Of a DNA stretch of 64,000 nt, positions 24,385 to 37,727 are shown one piece after another. The notes beneath the pieces were generated by a model, which saw nothing but the letters and a program-made list of their open reading frames with translations, was not told the DNA's origin and did not search any database. The translations under genes were made by a program, and so were the position numbers. The stretch lies in contig QANU01021212.1 in NCBI GenBank assembly GCA_003254905.1, positions 666,041 to 730,040 of the forward strand, read 5' to 3'. The stretch's first letter is position 1; the number at the start of each line of letters is the position of its first letter. Source of the stretch: Nissolia schottii. Taxonomy: Eukaryota; Streptophyta; Magnoliopsida; Fabales; Fabaceae.

Positions 24385-24779
24385 TTGGTGGACTCGCAAC
24401 TGCATTAATTATCTTCAATGGTCTGAAATCGGATTGGGAACTGAAAACTAAGCAAGTATTACGTCGACTAATCTATTTGGTGAACTAGCAACCTCATTAT
24501 CTTCAATGTTCCCCTTGGATTGTAGAGCTATAGTGCGATAATAACTAAGGGTCTATTAATTTGATGTTTTATTGTTGTATTTGTATTTTACATAGTTAGA
24601 GTGTTGTCTTTGGGGGCTATGTCTCTTTCTACTTTGATGGCCATGTCAAAGGGGGTTACGTCACAACCGACTCTTATCCTCTTGTGTTTGTTCTTATTGT
24701 GTTTATTTTGTACTTGTGCTTTTCCCTCCTATTTGAAGTGGTTTAAGCATTTGCTGCTTCTTAAAAAAAAAAGAAGAAG
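24385..24779 (+). mobile_element. Probable 3' end of a LINE with A-tail
   Basis: The block has no long ORF and ends in 'ttgtacttgtgcttttccctcc...gcttctt' followed by a short A-run (24763-24772). This resembles the 3' UTR of plant L1-type LINEs. It starts exactly where the copia remnant is cut, which fits insertion of a 5'-truncated LINE into copia. No target duplication was confirmed. Confidence 0.35.
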
Positions 24780-25235
24780 TAAATGCGGTACCATAATCAT
24801 ATAATGGGCAACTACTTCGTTCATTTCTTTGTATTTTCCAAGTTTATCTTTGGTTTCACCTCTTGGACGCAATTGACACAAAGTTAGGCGAGAACAAAGG
24901 GCAGCCAATAACGTGATTTTATGATCTAAAAACCATATATATAGTGGTATTTATTTATTTATTGATTGATTGTTAGACAATGCCAAAAGATCGGCTAAAA
25001 TTATTGTGAAAAGAATGCATATAAATATGTCACTTTGGAATGGTTGGTAAGATATTGTCCACCAGAATGTTAGAACTTGAAAAAGGCTACACACAACACC
25101 GGTGAAGGAATAATGGATGTTTCCATTTACCTTTTTGACAAGTGGCACAAATTTTCAAGCGCCCTCTCTCTCTCTCATGTTCTTTCTACCACAAAAATTA
25201 TTGAATGCTCAGATTGAGTTTGCTTAATATATTTG

Positions 25236-25453
25236 ATGAATAAAATATTTTTTTTTTATTTTTAAAGTTATCAGCTTTCATCAGTTTTATCATTAAATTT
25301 TTAAAATTACTTTTGAATTTGTCAAACGTTCATCAAATTAGTCTCATTGAGACTTAACTCCAAAAATAAATTTAATGGATGTTTAACTAATTCAAGGACA
25401 ATTTTAATATTTTAAAAGTTTTAACATTTTAAAAATAAAAATGATATTTTGCT
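25236..25453. mobile_element. MITE-like inverted-ended repeat
   Basis: The left end 'aaaatattttttttttattt' is approximately complementary to the right end 'aaaataaaaatgatattttg'. Inside is an 'aattagtctcattgagact' palindromic phrase. The total is about 220 bp with no ORF. It is similar in style to 3955-4170. Confidence 0.35.
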
Positions 25454-28400
25454 CTATATTTGATAGAGTGAAATTTTAGGCTTTAATTGATGATAAAACA
25501 CATTATTCTTTTATTAAGATAGAATATCGTATTATCATTAAATAAAACACAATTTATAAGATTCATAACACTACACCATGATTTCTCTATAAAGAATTTA
25601 AATTCTTGCATGCTCATGTAACATATGTATTCTAAACATTACGAACCATTAGTTTAAATTAAAAATAATTTTAAAAAATAAAAATAATTGATTAAAAATT
25701 ATTAGTTAATAGTCCTTATTAAACATACATTAAATATGCTTTATGAGTACGTACAAATTTCTCATCTAGGACTCACTCACTGATCACTGTTTGGCATTTC
25801 TTGGAGCAGGAGAAGAGGTCATTGCTCGCTGGTTTGGTCCAAAAGGACTTGATAAGATTGGTTGATTTCTATTTGAATGATGATATTTTTTTATGAGTAC
25901 TCATGCATGCATGGTAAAAAACAAGCAGGGGGTTAATTTTGTCCTGGCTTAAAAGGCAAGTCTTTAGATCTCTTTATTCACTGGCAAAGCCTCGGTTTCA
26001 TAAGCAATTTGGTCATCAAAAGCAAAACCAAAATCATTAAGCCTATACACACATTTCGTTTCCCCTATTTCAACGTTATAATGGTTGAGTGCCCAAGGAT
26101 AATGACTCCAAATTCTGTACTATATATATATATATTTAAATTAGAAAGAAAAAGTTTTTATTAAAAATTAGTAGCGAATAATTTTAACATTTCAACATAC
26201 TAAATACATTCAAACTTTTAAAATTATATTCCTGATTCCTCAACAAGTTGTGTAGCGAAGTCCATGTTTTTCATAAGTTAAAGAATGGGTTTTGTGTATT
26301 TCTATTAAAAATTTATACTATATTTGAGAATTGAATAGTTCTTATACAACTCGAAAAGTTACAATACAGATGAGGGTTGCCTTTATATTATGAAAACTAC
26401 TTGCATATTTATTGAGCACATTTAATGTATGCTTTATTAATATTATTAACCATTAATTTTAAATATTTTATATTTTTCTAACTACTTTAAATTGAAATCA
26501 ATGTTTGATAATGCAGATAGAGCACACATTGAATGTACTCTATAAACATGCAAGTATTTCTCTTATATTATAAAAGTTATTTAGTCTTTATCTCAAACTC
26601 CTCTCACGTCAATGATAAACTTTTGGAATGTGAACTTTGCTTGAATGAACATCTACAGTGAGTCTATTAACAATCTTAAGATATATTCTGATACTATATT
26701 GAGAATTGAGTAGATCTAACTCAATCTTAAAAGATAAATCCAAACGTGAGAAATTGCCAATAAAGATTATCTAAATATTTTATTTAAATAACTTGAAACT
26801 CTGATATTCTTGACTATTTTTTAATCTAAACCTTTCTCCCACGTAATTCACCTGTTTGTTTGATTTGTGAAAATAGAGAACAACATTACAGCATAAGTAA
26901 CAGAAGGTAGATGGATGAAAAATATATAAATTTTAATTGCAAGGTAAAGTACACATAACCACATTACTATGTCTCCTCTGAGGCATCCGTTCACTATTTT
27001 CTTTATGGGAAAGAGGGTTATCTTTTTCTTATTAAGGTCAGTCACTAGCCACTGTTTTCTTTTCTTTCTGCATTGTTACTATTAACATGCTTCAGCATGA
27101 ATCCTCCCCCCCCTTTAACCTTTTTTATATTTCACTTAATTAATTATATATATAATATAATATAATAATATTTTCTTTTCTTCTTTTCTTTCTGTAGGGC
27201 ATGGAAGCTTAGAAAGAAAGGGTACTTGTTTTCTAGGGCACTTTTTGTGGTCACACGCATGTTTGCTTTTGGTCCCATTCTTCCTTAGCTTTTTCATTTT
27301 TCTTTTCCGTTCTTTCTTTATATATATATATAAAATAACATGCCTTTTTATGTATGTTACGTTTTTTAATCCTTCATATATTTTTATAATATAATGCTAG
27401 GAATTTAATTTTTTTTAGAACCCTATTCAAACATTTGATGATAGCTGCACCACCACTACCAATACCACGACACTAGTCCCTTTTGAGTGGAGCTTATTAT
27501 GATGACATCAGTCCCACCTAGTCATGACGTGTGCTCATTTTCAATCTTAGGTGTTTATGGCCTCTGCACTTATTTTGCTATAGCAATTCACAACACCAAC
27601 TTAAGAAGAATTTGGCTTTTGATTAATGAGTAGTCTTTGAATTCTTTCATTTCTGGCTTTGCTACCAACAAGCATATATCATGCATTTATATTACTTCTC
27701 ACGAACAACTTGGCGGGCATTCTAATCTCGGTCCAAAGAGTCATTTGCATTTAAGTATTCGACACATAGTCAAACAAGATTTTATTAGTAGGCAACAAAA
27801 AAAAATGAAAGATATTAAAGCAAATGAAAATTCTCTTGATCTTAAGCATATATGTTTGTATCTAGGCGATGCATTTATTTGACATATATTTTATATGGTT
27901 CCTGTTTATTAATCACAAGAAGAAGTATTATATATATTTCATAGGATTTAATTAGAATACACTCACAATATAAATTTTTTTTACGCCTTCATTCAATCAT
28001 ATATTAACACATCAGTAAATATAATTGATTATTATACTTACTACTTAAATAATCATCTAAATAAAATAATTTGATTGAACAACTATATAAAGATCAAACT
28101 TTACACTGTAAGTGCATCAAAATTAAATTCTATTACATACACAAACTGAAATTGTCCGGTTATTTTCTTTCATGCTTTAATGTTTCGTATATTTAAAAAG
28201 TTTTATCAACTAAATTAATTAAATGACATATAGTTGGTACGTACTTGATAGCACTACTTTGTAGTTTCAATCAATATATATCTTTCGGAAAGGTAGCATA
28301 GGACATACTAGTATATAGGCCATGTTTATGGTTGATATAGGCTATTTTTAATTTCTAGTTAATGCGAAAATTTTCTACCCTAATTAATAATTGATGATTT

Positions 28401-30786
28401 GGGGGGTGTTTAATTGTGAGGATTTAATTGTAGATCTTATCTTGTCATATAATTAATATCCTGCTAATCTTTCTCTTTATATATAATAGTAAGTTTTTTG
28501 ATATTAGAAGAAGATTAATTAGAGTGTGAGTAAGAGTACTGCATAGTTTTGACATGCACTTATGATGGATGGCATGCTCTATATATGTGATTGTACATAT
28601 GTTTGCTTCTCTTCTTTTTTTTTTCTAGGTTGCCAAATGATTAGGGTTTATGATAGCAATAATTAAAAATTACTCAAAGAAGGAAAGAGAGTGCTCAGAG
28701 AGGGAGAGAGAGCTAGTATGCATTGAGAGATGCATGTATTTATGATGATGGCCTGCTATAATTATGTGATTAAATATACTGTTTATTTATTTGTATCAAG
28801 AGCATTGATCTTAATCTCACTTGAGATTAATTAATTTAGCGAGCTCCGGAGTATCTTAACTAGTCGAGCACAAAAACAACTAATGATGGTTAAACTACGT
28901 ACCTTTACCATTATTCTTTTTTTACTTTTAATTTCCAATAAAATATAAATAACCGTATCATCCTTAATCATGTGACTAATACAAGATTAATTAAGTGATA
29001 GACAAACTCGCCCATTTTCTAAAGGATTTTGGGTTCAAAATTCAGAGAAAACAAATAATAAAATTCAAATACCATTGCAAGGAAAAAAAAAATTCATAAT
29101 CACGATTCATGTGACAAGTTAATTTGAGCAATGCTATTTATATAACATCTACGGTACTCATAATTAACTACTATTGCAAAAGTGTTTGTATCTGAGTTTT
29201 GTTTATAACGATCATGCCGTCTGGATTAATATCACGTTAGTATTAATTAGAATGAGGTAGTTAATAAAAAAAGGGTATTTCTATGAGTTATAAGTAGTAA
29301 AATATATAAGCAACAATTAGTGCAAATTAACTGTACTTTTAATTTATTTATATTTTTATACTCAAAATATTGGGTATTTAAAATATATAAGTTGCTTGTT
29401 AGGTGATTGGGAAGGTAATTGCAGTGGAAAATGAGGTGGCACTTTCGTGCAACAATTGGGGGCTGCATATATAGTAGATTGAAAATCGTTGGCGATAAGT
29501 ATGGTGTGTAACATTAATAAAATCGTATTTGTGTGTCTTCTTTTGTGTTTCATATCAACGATAGATTTGTAGCCTTATATATGCCAATATATATATTGTT
29601 TGTGGAGAAATCTTCATCAGCAGTTTAATTTTGATATTAATTATCTGCCACTAACCAAACATGAATTAAAGGATGATAGAGGAGGACACAAGATACCACC
29701 TGAACCCTGATCATATATTCATCAATTTTTTCATATTATCAGTGATCATCCTACAGGAAAAAAAATATGTCACTGCTAATTTATAATATATAGTTATAAA
29801 AGAACATATAGTACTATAAATTAATTAGAAAACCTCCAAAGAGTAATTAAGTGTGTTAGGTGCGTGTGGATAATAAATATTCATATATATAGTCATCAGC
29901 CCACTTTGCATCTTCAGAAGTTTAGTATTCCATTGTGTTCTTTGATTCATAGGGGAAGATTTGGTAAGAGAATAGAAAAAGGTTACTGTTAAGAAGTTGA
30001 ACATTGAGATTTAAAGATGTAACGAAATAGAAAAGTGGGTTTGGGAATGTTCCAGCAAGCAACTGCTGAGTAATCCTCCTTTATTTTTCGACAATCTTCT
30101 TGTTGTAGCATGGTTGAGAGTGTTGGTGGGAAGTTTACATGTAAAAATTCTAACGCTCAAAACAGTTCATGCTCTGAGATACGTAATAACATTATGATTA
30201 AATGTTTTATCTAACAATATAATAAGGTTATTTATAGAAAGAGAATTAGGTGTAATTAATTTCCTTACAAATCTAGATAAAATTTTATCATTAAGATAAA
30301 ATCTTCCTTAATTTTAACTTACTAGAGAATTAAATCACCCAATTAGGGCACAATTAAGATGCTATAGGCTCATGTTGGATTGGATTTTAGGGTGGATTGA
30401 GACCTCACTCTCTTTGGGTTTGGATCCTGAAAACTCATATTTTTATTCATAACAAAAGAAGAACAATCTAAAGGGCAGTTACTATCACGATAACAACCAC
30501 AATATTAATTTTGGTCTCACTCACTAGGTGAGAATGAGAATTTTTTTTTTGTTTTCTTTCTATTTGACATAAATAATCCACTCTTCTGGCTATAGTCTAT
30601 TTCTCCCTTTGCTATTGGGAGTTACAACTTATTATTAATTACGTACTATGCTGGATGGAAAAAGATCAAGTTAAAGTGAAATGGAAATGATATGGGTAAG
30701 TGGAGCTTCTACGACATGGTTGTTTTGCCTAGAGGCATGTGTTTATATACTCATAACTTAGTGCAGGCCAATATTCAAGCTGACCC

Positions 30787-30903
30787 CCTCCCCCCCCCCC
30801 NNNNNNNNNNNNNNNNNNNNNNNNNNNNNNNNNNNNNNNNNNNNNNNNNNNNNNNNNNNNNNNNNNNNNNNNNNNNNNNNNNNNNNNNNNNNNNNNNNNN
30901 NNN

Positions 30904-30946
<43 letters not shown>
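30787..30946. other. Assembly gap flanked by a C-run and (AT)n
   Basis: Bases 30801-30903 are N. The left edge is a run of C and the right edge an AT dinucleotide run of about 43 bases, so low complexity probably caused the break. The open frames reported across it are meaningless. Confidence 0.95.
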
Positions 30947-30947
<1 letters not shown>

Positions 30948-33479
30948 TAAGAAGTATCAAACTGACCACCATACAGTATTAATTGGTCTGCACATGTAGA
31001 AATTAACAACCCTCGAGTGTTTTTATAGCAAGCCTTAATTTGAAACGTGCAAAAACTAATTTCTTCGTGAAGTTCATTCGGAATCACAATTAAATTTAAG
31101 TTCAATTCATTTACAACATAGATAATTTAAGCCATGTATAATCATTAAGAAATGATCTAATTAGCAGTAGCACACAGAAGTTAACAAATACAAACCCCCA
31201 CTCTGGATTCCGGCTGTTCCAATTAGGTTTTTAAAAATTGGTCAATCAAGTCTGGATCAATGCTAATTAATCATGCAAAGAAAACAAAGTGGGACTATCT
31301 AATCCTCAATACTCCAAGCAAAAGTAACGTTGGATTTAATACGCCTCCTCATATGGTAGGACTGGATGATTGGACTCTGAGCGTGAAGTTGGCAAAACTG
31401 GACATTGATTGGAACTAGGTTTAAAAAATTGAGTTTATCATAACTCAACAGTAAAAATTAGTTCAAGAAATAGAGATTATTTGACACTTATAAACACTTA
31501 TTAGACCATTATTTCATGAAATGTGGGACTTAATAGTGTGCATCATTGACTTGAGTCAAGTAATTATAAAAGTAAATATCTTTCGTACACATGCACATAT
31601 CTTTTTTCGCTTCTAATTAAACCACTTTGTTGAATAAAAAAATGGCAAGTTATTTTCACTTTCTGCTCTTTCATAGAGTCGGACCAATACATGAGTACTC
31701 AATTCAAGCGTGACACTTTCAAACATATATCTTGTTAAACTATACTTAATAATTAATTATTGCTACCAACTTATTAAAAAGGTTATTAGTCTAATTGAGA
31801 GAATAGAAAAGCAGTAGCTGCAATCATTTCAGAACAGAGATGACCCTAGTAATAAATTTTCGTCAGATTTCTCTTGTACACATAATATGAATGGAAAGCA
31901 TATATATACAATTTTTATAATAAGAGCAAGATGCATACACCACATCAATTAAATTATCTGGAGTTAGTCTCGAACTCCAGTATTAGGAAGTTAATTAAGC
32001 AAGGGAGAACTTGCCAACTTGTACATGTAAACAAAAACCATGAGTTATATGTATCTAACATGTTGGTCAATTTAATTAACTGTCCATAATTCTGTGACAA
32101 CTACTAAATTGGGTGGTTGAGTTGTGCACTTTTTCAGTCTAGAGTTTATCACCCAAACAAGCTATTGCATTCAATAGGAGAGAATCTCCCCAAATTTGGA
32201 TTGAGGCAATTAAATTGTTAATACTCAGTTCACCACTCTCTTCTTTATCATAATTATATGTATAAAGTCAAATGATTTTAATAATATGATGAGAGATAAT
32301 TTTTCTCAAATTGAATCCTATTAATACTAGCTAAGAGTTGTTTTCAATAATTGCCTTATTCAGGGTTTAGATGTCTCTCTTCATGAGCATAGCTTGCATG
32401 CCTCTATACCCAACTTTTGTTAGATATACGATAACATATGATTAATTACTACTATAAAGTTTAAAGCATTTAATTTGTTTATAAATAAAATTGTTAAGAG
32501 TTACATTAAAATCTTGTACTTCTCTGTCTTCTTTCATTGTCATCCAAAGATTATAAAAAATAAAATAAAAAAACCTCAACCATCTCTATTATCTAAGATA
32601 TCTTACCACTCCACCTCATCTCATTCAAAAAGAATAGCATGGTGATTAGGGAAAAGCTTAGGGAATCAGGAGCAAATTTGGGCTTTGTAACACAGACCAT
32701 TGGCATCTTTTTATTTATTTATTATTATTATTATTCATATTGGTCTCTTGTCTGAGCCATTTACTTACTGTCCATAACTGAACCATTTTTCTTTGCTGGG
32801 CTTTTGGTTTAATGGGTTCACCGTATTTTTTTTCCCACCCAAACCACAAATGCGACGTGTCAGCCTCTTCCCAAGATCTACTTTGTATCTATCTCTTTAC
32901 CCCCACATCCACATCACCTAATATTGGCTTTTCATTGTCTACTGACATACAAAAAGTAGATTTCGATCAATTAACTTTGAAATCTTTAGAGATTTCGTTG
33001 AAAAAGTCCAATACATACAACAGTTAAAGCTTTCAAACTTATCCAACTTCATAACCAAGTCTCACCCCATTATGAAAAACAACTCCAGCTCATGTAACAG
33101 CAGAATTCCCAGAGGAAAAATAATTAATTTAAAAACAACTAAACATACATAAATAGTTGGCTGCACGTTTGAGTACAAGTCTAAAACAGCCCCTATAATT
33201 AATTTTTTATGCTAAGGTTTTGACATGGCCTTTATTAAAACTCAATAAAGTAGCAAACTTTTTGACCAAATTAACAAATGATGATAATTTATGAATAAAA
33301 CTCAGATATAACATCTATTCCTATACGTTTTAGTGTGAACTCAACACTTTCAATCCGTTTCAGATTTTTCAAAAACTCCCTCTTGATTTCAAATTTTGAA
33401 TCTTCCTTTCTATTTCTTTTATATAAGTGACCAAGAATCAGATTTTCTTTCTTCATTCATGTGGTGCATCAACAATATT

Positions 33480-34470
33480 CACCACCACTAGCAAATCCAA
33501 CCGCTCCACAACAGCTTCAACAATCCACAAATAAAAGAAACATGAAGTTGAAAGTAAGTATTGCATAATTTATTTATTTATTTTGTTGTGATTCAACTAT
33601 AATATGTAACTATACTAAATTAATTCTTTTGCATTTGTTGAAGGTAAAATAAGTAATGACAGATTGATATGTACTCACCAGTTCTCTGACTGCATGCAAT
33701 GGAAGTTCAAAATTTGAAGACCATCTCTTTGTTTGTCTTGCATAAAGCTCAAGTAAGATTATCAATTTTTCAATTTTTGATGCTATAGAAGTAGAATAAC
33801 TATTTCATTGTTCATTAGTTAGTGTGCTTGGAATTATATTTGCTCAAATCTTTAAGCTTATTTTAGTGTTTAAACCATTTTACTTAATGATTATTAAACT
33901 TTGCAAGACATTGAATAATCAATCAAGGCAAGGCAAGGCAATGAAATAGTTACCACCAGAGGAGCAAAGACCTACAGAATATTCAAACACCAAAACAATA
34001 CTAAGAAGTCACAAATCCGTAAGTATCTAGACAACTGTGCAAATTTAATATTCGTATAGACAAATTTATCTATTGTGATTCAATTCAATTATAGATTATA
34101 ACTGAACTAAATCTTTCTTCTTTCATGTTTCTTTTATGGAAGGGTTTGTTTACAAGAGTAAACAACACAACACAAAGCTACAAAAAAAAAAAAAGAGATA
34201 GCTCAAAATACAACCAGCAAAAACTTCAAACAACAAACCAATGCTAAGAAGAAATAGATCTGTGAGTATGCAGACAATAGCTCAAATTTAATATTCATAT
34301 GGTCAAATTCCAGGAGAACTATTACCTAAAGTGATTCAATTATAAATATAACTAAATTAACTTTTTCATATTACAAGTCTCTTTTATAGAAGTTAAAGTA
34401 GTCATATCACACTTTTTAACTATGTGATTCAAATAAGTATTATAACTAGACTAATTCACATTGTTTTTTT
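33480..34470 (+). repeat. Degenerate tandem repeat of exon-like units with splice-donor-like ends
   Basis: Two clear units (33962-34142 and 34201-34392) share an A/C-rich block ending '(c/a)aatactaagaag'-like, a donor-like GTAAGT/GTGAGT, 'aaatttaatattc(g/a)tat', 'gtgattcaatt', 'aactaaat' and 'cttttat(g/a)gaag'. A third, weaker copy of the second half is at 33578-33645, with its own GTAAGT at 33552, and a partial one at 34428-34470. The A/C-rich blocks contain no long frame. It could be a non-coding transcript built by duplication or part of a transposon. Confidence 0.45.
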
Positions 34471-36005
34471 TTTTTTTTAATTATTATTGAAATCCGAACT
34501 AGAGATACACTCATGTTCAACAACATGTAATTCCTTCAGTTTTCACAACAGCATTGCACGCACATACTGTGTTAATGGATGGGGAAAAAAAATAGGGAAT
34601 TTACTTCATGTGGTCATTCTTAGCCCTCTTTGTCTATTGTATTGCTAAATGGGCATCTCTCTTCTATCTTTTCTTCTTCCATTGTATGAATAACTCAGTT
34701 GAAGTTACAAACGGACACCCTAATCCATTAAAAAAAGAGTATGTTATATAAACTAAAGGAGAATATTCAACCAATATTTTGATGATCATCATAAAATAAT
34801 TCTGATGATCATGCATACTGACTCTAATATTCTGTTAGAAAAACACTTTTACCTGGACATAAATCTCTTCCTGATCAATTGTTAGTTTTCAGATTCTTCC
34901 TCTCAAAATATCCATAGTGGCAGTTCTTACCACCATTGGAGCAACCCAAACCCAACCATATTGCTACCCATCTACTGCTTCCATAGAGTATTATAGACCT
35001 GAACAAAATGACCACTTCCATAGAGTACCATTGCACACAAACAGCAACAGTGGTCACCATGAGCTTCATGAGCCAAATGACCGTTACAATTTGAGAACAG
35101 TGCTATTACCATCCATCAACCATCTAAAAGACTCCCCTTATATCCAAACCACACTGAATTACCTCAAAGAGGAAATGCAAAAATATCAAGCAAATAAATG
35201 CAACGATGACAAATCTAATGAAATGTACTATGTCAGTTGACTGGTTCTGATTATACTTAAGTTTTCTTTGACTCCACTACCTTTTTTTGGCAGGTTTAAA
35301 GGGCTCAAACCATCTAATGGAATGTGAGAAACAAGGTACAACAAATGCACCAAATGAAAGGAAGCAAACTCACATGCAGCAAGCCAACTAACAAGGCAAA
35401 AACTGGAGCACACTATATAGCCAAATGATGACACCAAGATAATGATTTACAAGTCCCCAAGTAAGGCCAAAAAGACATACTCAAACCACAATAGACCCTC
35501 CACGAATCCCCTAAGCCGAAGCCAAACAAATAAGGGAGAAGGAGCCTGAGAAGGCAATCAAACACTAAGCAAAAAGCCAATAACAAAAAGTTGTAGATTG
35601 AGCCCACTACTTTCACCAAGTTTTTCATGCATATGAAACCCTCTCTTGAGCTGCATGTGTGCATGTTGTGTTTGAAGGTTTGGTGAGGGTTTGGGATAGG
35701 TGGCCGTGGTTTGGGTTGAGGGGTTGTGGGAGGAGTGGACGTGAGGTGGGGGAATGGTTGTTGTGGAAGTGAGAGCAGAGAAGGAGGATTGGAAAGGGAT
35801 TTAGGTTTTTTTTTTTTTAATTTATTCGGTGGGGTCGGGTCTAACAGATTTGAATTTTTTGAATTCGTCATCTGACTCTTTTTGTGCTTCTTGTTTTGGG
35901 TCATCCGACTTACTAACCTGCTAACCGATCCAACTCGATCTGTATGCATTGGATTGAACGAATTTTGTAAATTTCACGTGTCGACCTAATCCGTGAGCAA
36001 CCCTA
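34471..36005. other. Mixed-composition stretch, unassigned
   Basis: 34900-35240 and 35400-35960 are less AT-rich than their surroundings. A 107-codon plus frame (34917-35240) and a 178-codon minus frame (35413-35949) lie here, but neither shows a recognisable domain; the second is rich in Pro, Ser and Lys. They may be fragments of an old gene or transposon. No function is proposed. Confidence 0.3.
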
Positions 36006-36014
36006 ATATTATCT

Positions 36015-36241
36015 GAGTTATGCTACACGTACACCCTAAACCATACACCATACATACACTTCGTATTTATATACATAAAGTTTGTGTTTTAACACATGTA
36101 ATGTTTGTGCACTTAATTAAGTATAGTTGAGAGTATCATTTACAACTTTGTAATGTTTGTGCAATCGTGATAATAAAGTTTGTGTATTATTAATGGTGTA
36201 TGTATGAGTGTATGAAATTGGGTGTACATGTAACATTTTTG
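36015..36241. mobile_element. 227-bp Mutator-like MITE with perfect 9-bp target duplication
   Basis: ATATTATCT occurs at 36006-36014 and 36242-36250. Immediately inside are inverted ends: ATGCTACACGTACACCC at 36020-36036 against the complement of GGGTGTACATGTAACAT at 36220-36236, with two mismatches in 17. The interior repeats 'taatgtttgtg', the same phrase as in the 8420-9307 element, which suggests a shared family. A 9-bp duplication is the hallmark of Mutator-like transposition. There is no ORF. Confidence 0.8.
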
Positions 36242-36289
36242 ATATTATCTAGTGGTGGATTTAATTCTATTTTGGTAGTTAATAAATAA

Positions 36290-37000
36290 ATTAGACATAC
36301 GTCTATCAGCCTATTAATATGGCTTACTAGCTAGCAAAGCTTTATAAAAATCCTTGAAGGATTTAAAATAGCTTAAACATATAAAAATTCCTGGAAAAAT
36401 TTGTTCATTAAGGCTCTAGCAATCCTTATATGGATTAAAATAATCATGACGTATGTTGTACAATCACTTAAGTCAATTCTTATTGAGATATGAATATAAA
36501 ATTGATCCCATTTACCCATGTATTTTCATAAAAAGGTTTGGATCTAAATTTTTATAATCACAATGTAAGTTGGGAATTTAAACTTCATTAGATATCCACA
36601 AGAGATTCCAAAATATGTAAAATATTTAAAAAAATATATTGACAAGACACAATTGTCTTGATTTACACATATAGCATTTGACAAATAAAATATTTGTATA
36701 TCAATCAATTTATATTGAAAAGACTCTGAAATAAGTTAATATGGATTGAACAAATACATTGAGTATCCTAATAATTATGAGATTATTAGATAAAGATCCA
36801 TTAAGACCTTATGAAAATTACAAGAAATTTCTTGGTCTTAAAGTACCACATCAAAGTGCTATTGGAGCACTAATGTATCTATCTAATAATGCATGACTAG
36901 CTTTCACGATTAGTATGTTAGCGAGGTTTGGTTATTTTTTATCAAAAACATACTAAAACGATGTTAAGTTTTTATTACGATATATTTAAATATTGAAAAT
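36290..37000 (+). pseudogene. Heavily decayed Ty1/copia reverse transcriptase
   Basis: There is no long frame, but a three-frame reading gives a collinear series of copia RT words: 'SLYGLK' near 36425-36440, 'IDPIYPCIF(I/H)K' near 36500-36530, 'EIPKYVKYLKKYI' near 36600-36645, 'NKIFVYQSIYIEKTLK' near 36680-36735, then LDKDPLRPYENYKKFLG and VPHQSAIGALMYLSNN at 36780-36890, followed by a stop where copia has TRPD. The YVDD centre is destroyed. This is a very old insertion upstream of TFIIE-alpha. Confidence 0.75.
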
Positions 37001-37727
37001 TTTACCAGAATAAATTAAACATTAATACCCATTCCCCAAATAAACAATTTAAAAAGTTGTTCCCAACATAAACGATTTAAATTTACTCCCATTATCCCTA
37101 ATTTTTTTAAATTAAAAGTTGATTTAAATCGACTTTCATTTTTTTAAAACAAATCAATTTAAATAAGCTTTTATAATATAATTGTCATTAATTTTGTTTC
37201 CTTCTTTGCCAAATCTTTAAGTTTGATTCCAAAAAAAGTTAATTTGATTTAATCTAAAAAATTAATGCATAACTATTGTGTTATTTTTTCTTCCAAATTT
37301 AATTAACATCTAGATTAATTTTAGATGCAATTACATTGATTTAATTAGGATTACTATTTTTAAAAATCTTTAACCGGTTAAATTATTTGAAAAACTATTT
37401 TTCAAATTTAAGATTACTATTCTTATGTTGTACCAATATTTGATATAATAATATGTATCTGACGTTTAACTTATAAATAATTGTTTTCATTGTAAAACAT
37501 AATTGTCTCAATTCTTTCCCTCTGTCTCCTCTATTATTTTTTCTCTCACTCTTTTCGGTTAGTTTCTACTAATTCTAGCACCCCCATATCAATATTACCA
37601 TTTTAAGCGTCTCCCTGTGATGAAACTGAGAAATTGTTGAGAAATTATTAAAAACACAAGGATACACAGGCAAACCTGTAGAACCCTAATTAAGCACTGC
37701 ATTAGAACCCTAAATCGCATCGATTCC
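37001..37727. promoter_or_regulatory. Upstream region of the TFIIE-alpha gene
   Basis: AT-rich DNA followed by the probable core promoter and leader. A pyrimidine-rich stretch at 37500-37570 and two telo-box-like ACCCTAA words (37682-37688 and 37707-37713) lie just before the start codon. Telo-box motifs are frequent near plant housekeeping genes of transcription and translation. No transcription start can be fixed from sequence alone. Confidence 0.4.

Larger units (their letters stand above)
24805..33060. other. Long gene-free AT-rich region
   Basis: No gene, tRNA or clear coding relic was found on either strand. Frames in it (for example 27637-27882, 29247-29468, 32812-33027) lack domains and plausible splice partners. 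It contains the sequence gap, short (TA)n runs (26121-26134, 27322-27332) and short palindromic AT words. Confidence 0.4.

Noticed and set aside
28500-28760. Possible microRNA hairpin
   Set aside because: GA-rich repeats and 'atgatgg' words recur, but no stem with continuous pairing and no known plant miRNA sequence was found.
30692-30982. Frames spanning the N gap
   Set aside because: Most of the codons are undetermined and the rest is AT-dinucleotide repeat.
35413-35949. 178-codon minus-strand frame as a possible gene
   Set aside because: Low-complexity Pro/Ser/Lys composition, a hydrophobic end without family resemblance, and no splice partners; left as unassigned.
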